A DNA stretch of 6,806 nt from Pseudomonadota bacterium (GTDB lineage: Bacteria > Pseudomonadota > Gammaproteobacteria > Burkholderiales > Thiobacillaceae): the NCBI GenBank assembly GCA_021791235.1, contig JAJYXA010000540.1, forward strand, positions 1 through 6,806. The letters are read 5' to 3'. This document shows, piece by piece, positions 6,226-6,806 of this stretch (the stretch's first letter is position 1; the number at the start of each line of letters is the position of its first letter). Below the pieces are notes generated by a model. That model was not told the origin of the DNA and did not search any database. It worked only from the letters and a program-made list of their open reading frames with translations. A program made the translations under genes and the position numbers.

Positions 6226-6806
6226 TCAATAGCCGCTTGCCGGTGCGGGTGTGGGGGCGCCGAAATCGACCCTGGGCGGCACGGCGATGGCCTTCTCGTT
6301 TTCCACCGTGAAGGTCGGCTTGGTCTTGTAGCCGAACAGCATCGCAGTGAGGTTGGAGGGGAAGGAGCGCACCGTGACGTTGTAGGTTTTCACCGCGGCG
6401 ATGTAACGGTTGCGCGCGACGGCGATGCGGTTCTCGGTGCCTTCGAGCTGCGCCTGCAGGTCGCGGAACAGGCCATCGGCCTTCAACTGCGGATAGTTCT
6501 CCGCCACCAGCAGCAGGCGCGAGATCGCGCCGGTCAACTCGCCCTGGGCGGCGATGAATTTCTGGAACGCGGCTTCGTCGTTGATGAGTTCGGGCGTCGC
6601 CTGAATCGCGCCGACGCGGGCGCGCGCTTCGGTGACGCGGGTCAGCACGTCCTTTTCATGCGCCGCGTAGCCCTTCACCACGTTGACCAGATTCGGCACC
6701 AGGTCGGCGCGGCGCTGATACTGGTTCAGCACCTCGGCCCAGGTGGCCTTGATGTCCTCGTCGGTGGTCTGCAGCGTGTTGTAGCCGCAGCCGGAAAGGG
6801 TCAACG
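6226..6806 (-). CDS. lemA: LemA-family lipoprotein (5' end outside window)
   Basis: The frame is open from the window edge to TGA at 6226-6228, giving at least 193 codons. The first visible residues LTLSGCGYNTLQ contain a lipobox (LSGC), so the signal peptide start lies just beyond 6806 and the mature protein would be lipid-anchored at Cys. LemA hallmarks follow: EDIKATWAEVLNQYQRRADLVPNLV, then VKGYAAHEKDVLTRVTEARA, then LLLVAENYPQLKADGLFRDLQAQLEGTENRI in sequence (long helices), ARNRYIAAVKTYN, and FPSNLTAMLFGYK. A Pro/Ala-rich tail ends at SGY. LemA proteins are long helical-bundle envelope proteins of unclear function, often encoded next to TPM proteins, as here. The TTG at 6802-6804 is an internal Leu codon and not the true start. 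Confidence 0.95.
   Translation of the reverse strand, partial: LTLSGCGYNTLQTTDEDIKATWAEVLNQYQRRADLVPNLVNVVKGYAAHEKDVLTRVTEARARVGAIQATPELINDEAAFQKFIAAQGELTGAISRLLLVAENYPQLKADGLFRDLQAQLEGTENRIAVARNRYIAAVKTYNVTVRSFPSNLTAMLFGYKTKPTFTVENEKAIAVPPRVDFGAPTPAPASGY

Noticed and set aside
5418..6311. A 297-codon plus-strand open frame
   Set aside because: It is antisense to the YgcG-type TPM gene and the end of lemA, with low-complexity His/Gln/Arg composition and no motif.

Overview
The window is GC-rich and almost every gene is on the minus strand, so it is best read from the right end leftwards. Codon use, the family mix (LemA, two TPM-domain proteins, NfeD, QmcA-type SPFH, GGDEF-EAL) and the small palindromic repeats suggest a proteobacterium, most likely a betaproteobacterium. 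That placement is inference from protein style; no marker gene is present.

Right half (6806 to 3097): a five-gene cluster in the order lemA (start cut off by the window edge), a secreted or membrane TPM-domain protein with a glycine-rich tail (YgcG type), a second short TPM-domain protein, a short NfeD-family membrane protein, and a QmcA-type SPFH/stomatin protein. Gaps are 7, 337, 9 and 16 bases. All but the 337-base gap look like a single transcript with translational coupling. The products are envelope proteins. SPFH and NfeD proteins are known partners in membrane microdomains, and LemA and TPM proteins are a recurrent gene pair of poorly defined role.

The cluster has been invaded by a REP-like palindrome in two places. 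One copy (6156-6199), with a second hairpin beside it, lies inside the reading frame of the first TPM gene, where it appears to add 26 codons in frame between the first six codons and the hydrophobic core of the signal peptide. The other copy (5004-5047) lies in the 337-base gap with a run of further hairpins. The two copies differ at 12 of 44 positions, and 10 of those form five compensatory base-pair changes, so the hairpin is conserved as a structure and not just as a sequence.

Left half (3096 to 1): after a short non-coding stretch with a possible terminator come an exported alpha/beta hydrolase and a membrane-bound GGDEF-EAL protein of cyclic-di-GMP metabolism, whose C-terminus runs off the left edge. 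Both carry an apparent lesion. The hydrolase seems to have lost one base near 2086, just after its catalytic His codon; in the shifted frame a plausible C-terminal helix ends two bases before the GGDEF-EAL start. The GGDEF-EAL frame has an in-frame TGA at 1786-1788, between the first membrane helix and the rest of the protein. Two lesions about 300 bases apart could be sequencing errors or true decay of a two-gene unit.
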